DNA of 64,000 nt. It comes from Amoebidium appalachense. Its lineage: Eukaryota > Ichthyosporea. The stretch lies in NCBI GenBank assembly GCA_963693365.1, contig CAVNZM010000016.1, positions 3,100,001-3,164,000 of the forward strand. The letters run 5' to 3'. Under the pieces are notes generated by a model. The model was not told the origin of the DNA. It was given only the letters and a program-made list of their open reading frames with translations, and did no database searches. The translations under genes and the position numbers were made by a program. Positions 60,520-64,000 of the stretch are shown here, piece by piece. Position 1 is the first letter of the stretch. The number at the start of each line of letters is the position of its first letter.

Positions 60520-62374
60520 CTGGGCAATAAGTTGACGCAAGAGTATGTTCGACCCATCCGCCATGGCTGGCTCGGCCCATATGTGGGTCAGTTTCGGGCA
60601 CGCTGCCAACACCCCCACTCTCAAATGTGGCATGCCCCACAGCGTCAGGTGAAAGAGTGATGGATGCCCGGCCAGGCTGGATATGTCGACCACCGGAAGA
60701 TGGGATAGACATAACTGGTCTAATTGTTCGCATCGACTTAGGGCACTGATGTTGCGCATGTTGGGCATGTAGCTCAGGTTGATAACACTCAACCGTGGGC
60801 AGTAAGTGGGGCGAGACTATCCAGCGCCTGGGAGCCACACAAGGTAAGGCGGGAAACAGGTAGGCCGGCCAGCTCGTCAACGTTGGACAAAAGCGAGGAT
60901 TGCACTGATACGGCCCTGAGGTGCGTGCATCCAACCAAGTCGTCCAGGTCTCTTAAACCGTCCGTTTTCCAGAGTTCTAAGGGTGACATCTTTCACCGCG
61001 CTGCCTCTTAGTGCGCTGATGTCGGCGATGTTTGAACAATTTTCGATCACTACCGTTTGCAGCCTCGACAGGCCCTGGGGTGGCGCCTCACCCAGACTCT
61101 CACCACGGAAATGTGCGTAATGTGGAGCGTACACAGGCGAGGATGATTGGCTAGATTTACCGCGCCGACATTGGTCACAAAATCACACCCCCAGAGGTAG
61201 AGGTCCTCCAACCGTTTCATGTTCCCAAGCTACACGATTCCTTTGGGCCACCGCACAAAGAGCAAATGTAGTTGCCGCAGCTGAGCATTGTCGGCGGGAA
61301 AGTCGACCTCGAGTAAGTGTCCAGCTCCTGTTTCCGTTACCTGCCCCTGAAACACTCCGCTGGTCAAGACTGGCGATGTTAAGGTATGGTGGCCTGATAG
61401 TGGATAGACACCTGTAATGCGAAGATTGGGGAAGTCTGGCATGTTGGTTGCTTGTTGGCCCGTAGGATTTGAAACATGGACAGTGAAATCTTCCATGCGC
61501 GTGCATGACGCCAGCGGGGAGAGGTCGACCCCGCCAGGTTGAAGCGCACTGAAAAAAAAAAAACACTTGAAGATACAATGACCGAAGCATGTTACACCTG
61601 CTGATCGCTTGCACGAGCCGGATGATATCATCATTAGCGACAACACCATCGAGCGACAGTGTGCGTATGTTCGCCATGCTCTCCAAAACGGAAATCGGAA
61701 TGCTGTGTGTATTCACATCGTTGGCGCAGTCTTCTGCACTGAATGTGCGCATGCTTGGTTTGGCCGCCTGCGCTGTTGTGGGTATCGAACACCGGTTCAA
61801 ATCGAGGTAAACCAGGTTTGGGCATAGCTGCCACCGCGTCGAAACATGTGGCCTCCCCGCAAAAGTCCCCATACCCCTCCAGCCTAACCGGCAGCAACAG
61901 CCCACCCATCTGCCCGAGCACAATGTGCACACACGTAATTTCGAAGGCGCTAGAAAAATCGTCATCCCCACCAATCCACACCAATGAATTGACGTTCGGA
62001 GCCGCTGCCAGCCTACTGGCCAAGCACCCAAGGGCAAACTCGAATGTTCCGTAGGTGTCGTTTTCGCCGACTCCGAACTCCTGGCACACATTGCGAAAGT
62101 TGATATGAACGGTCCCAATAGATGGGGCCCATCCCTCGAGAAAACGGAAAAGCTGCATTCTCCATGGTTGTGGTGCCCTGTTGTTGCCTTCATCTGATTC
62201 ATCGTCGAATTCGTCCCCAGGGGGGCAGCTGCAGTGTGACTGTGCCGGGCAGTGAGCTGCGGGCCAGATGGGCCATGTGGCGGCATGTCTGCGACAGCCG
62301 GGCCCTGTCTTGCAGCCCCAGAATGCCGATTATCTGTGCTCGGGTCTCGGGTGGGAGGTCGGCTCGGGGCAAGC
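60520..62374 (-). pseudogene. Broken F-box / leucine-rich-repeat gene
   Basis: The intact ancestor would be an SCF ubiquitin-ligase substrate adaptor (family knowledge). After a CACAG acceptor (exon start 62374) the minus strand reads an F-box-like segment: LPPETRAQIIGILGLQDRAR then LSQTCRHMAHLA. Further on, LRR-like units occur: CPNLVYLDLNRC, MANIRTLSLDGV, MKRLEDLYLWGCDFVTNVGA, LSRLQTVVIENCSNIADISA and CEQLDQLCLSHLPVVDISSL. A donor (CAG then GTACGC) ends the exon at 60520. The units lie in different frames: changes are needed near 62221-62226 (G6 run), 61830-61870, 61552-61563 (A12 run), 61110-61140, 60975-60995 and 60800-60810, plus an in-frame TAG at 61230-61232. Nearby genes are intact, so sequencing error alone is unlikely. 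Confidence 0.72.

Positions 62375-64000
<1,626 letters not shown>

Overview
This is nuclear DNA from a very intron-dense eukaryote, probably unicellular. Coding sequence is GC-rich and cut into exons of about 25-400 nt, joined by GT..AG introns full of (GT)n/(CA)n, poly-G/poly-C and minisatellite DNA. I rebuilt gene models by hand from splice signals, codon phase and protein-family resemblance. All exon phases agree in three multi-exon genes. Two more agree after a one-base change at a C homopolymer. I cannot name the species; an intron-rich free-living protist is the most I infer.

Layout. (1) 113-7681 (+): 3' part of an ataxin-2/Pbp1 gene (LsmAD domain, PAM2 motif). (2) 7682-9606: repeat-rich gap between convergent genes. 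(3) 9607-19237 (-): Rtt106-type histone chaperone, with a 516-bp foldback element in one intron. (4) 19238-20099: short divergent promoter region with two GGCGCCAA boxes. (5) 20100-35292 (+): a 33-exon MADBUB (BUBR1/Mad3/BUB1) spindle-checkpoint gene carrying KEN boxes, TPR region, D-box, ABBA motifs, GLEBS, an LxxIxE motif and a kinase domain lacking catalytic residues. (6) 35293-45178: satellite and microsatellite DNA, an aspartic-protease relic, a tRNA-like relic, two unidentified coding exons (41567-42845) and an array of inverted heptamers. (7) 45179-50263 (-): complete 10-exon NIPP1 (PPP1R8) homologue. (8) 50264-53390: purine-rich repeats and a divergent intergenic region. (9) 53391-56472 (+): complete 7-exon secreted protein with a bulb-lectin-like domain. 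(10) 56473-60519: intergenic. (11) 60520-62374 (-): broken F-box/LRR gene. (12) 62375-64000: microsatellites, no gene seen.

Themes. The Rtt106 and MADBUB genes are divergent neighbours with chromosome-cycle roles and may share a promoter. NIPP1 acts on PP1, while the MADBUB LxxIxE motif points to PP2A-B56; this is thematic only, since the genes are not an operon. Most long poly-Cys/Val, poly-Thr/His, poly-Pro or poly-Gly reading frames are translated microsatellites and are left out.
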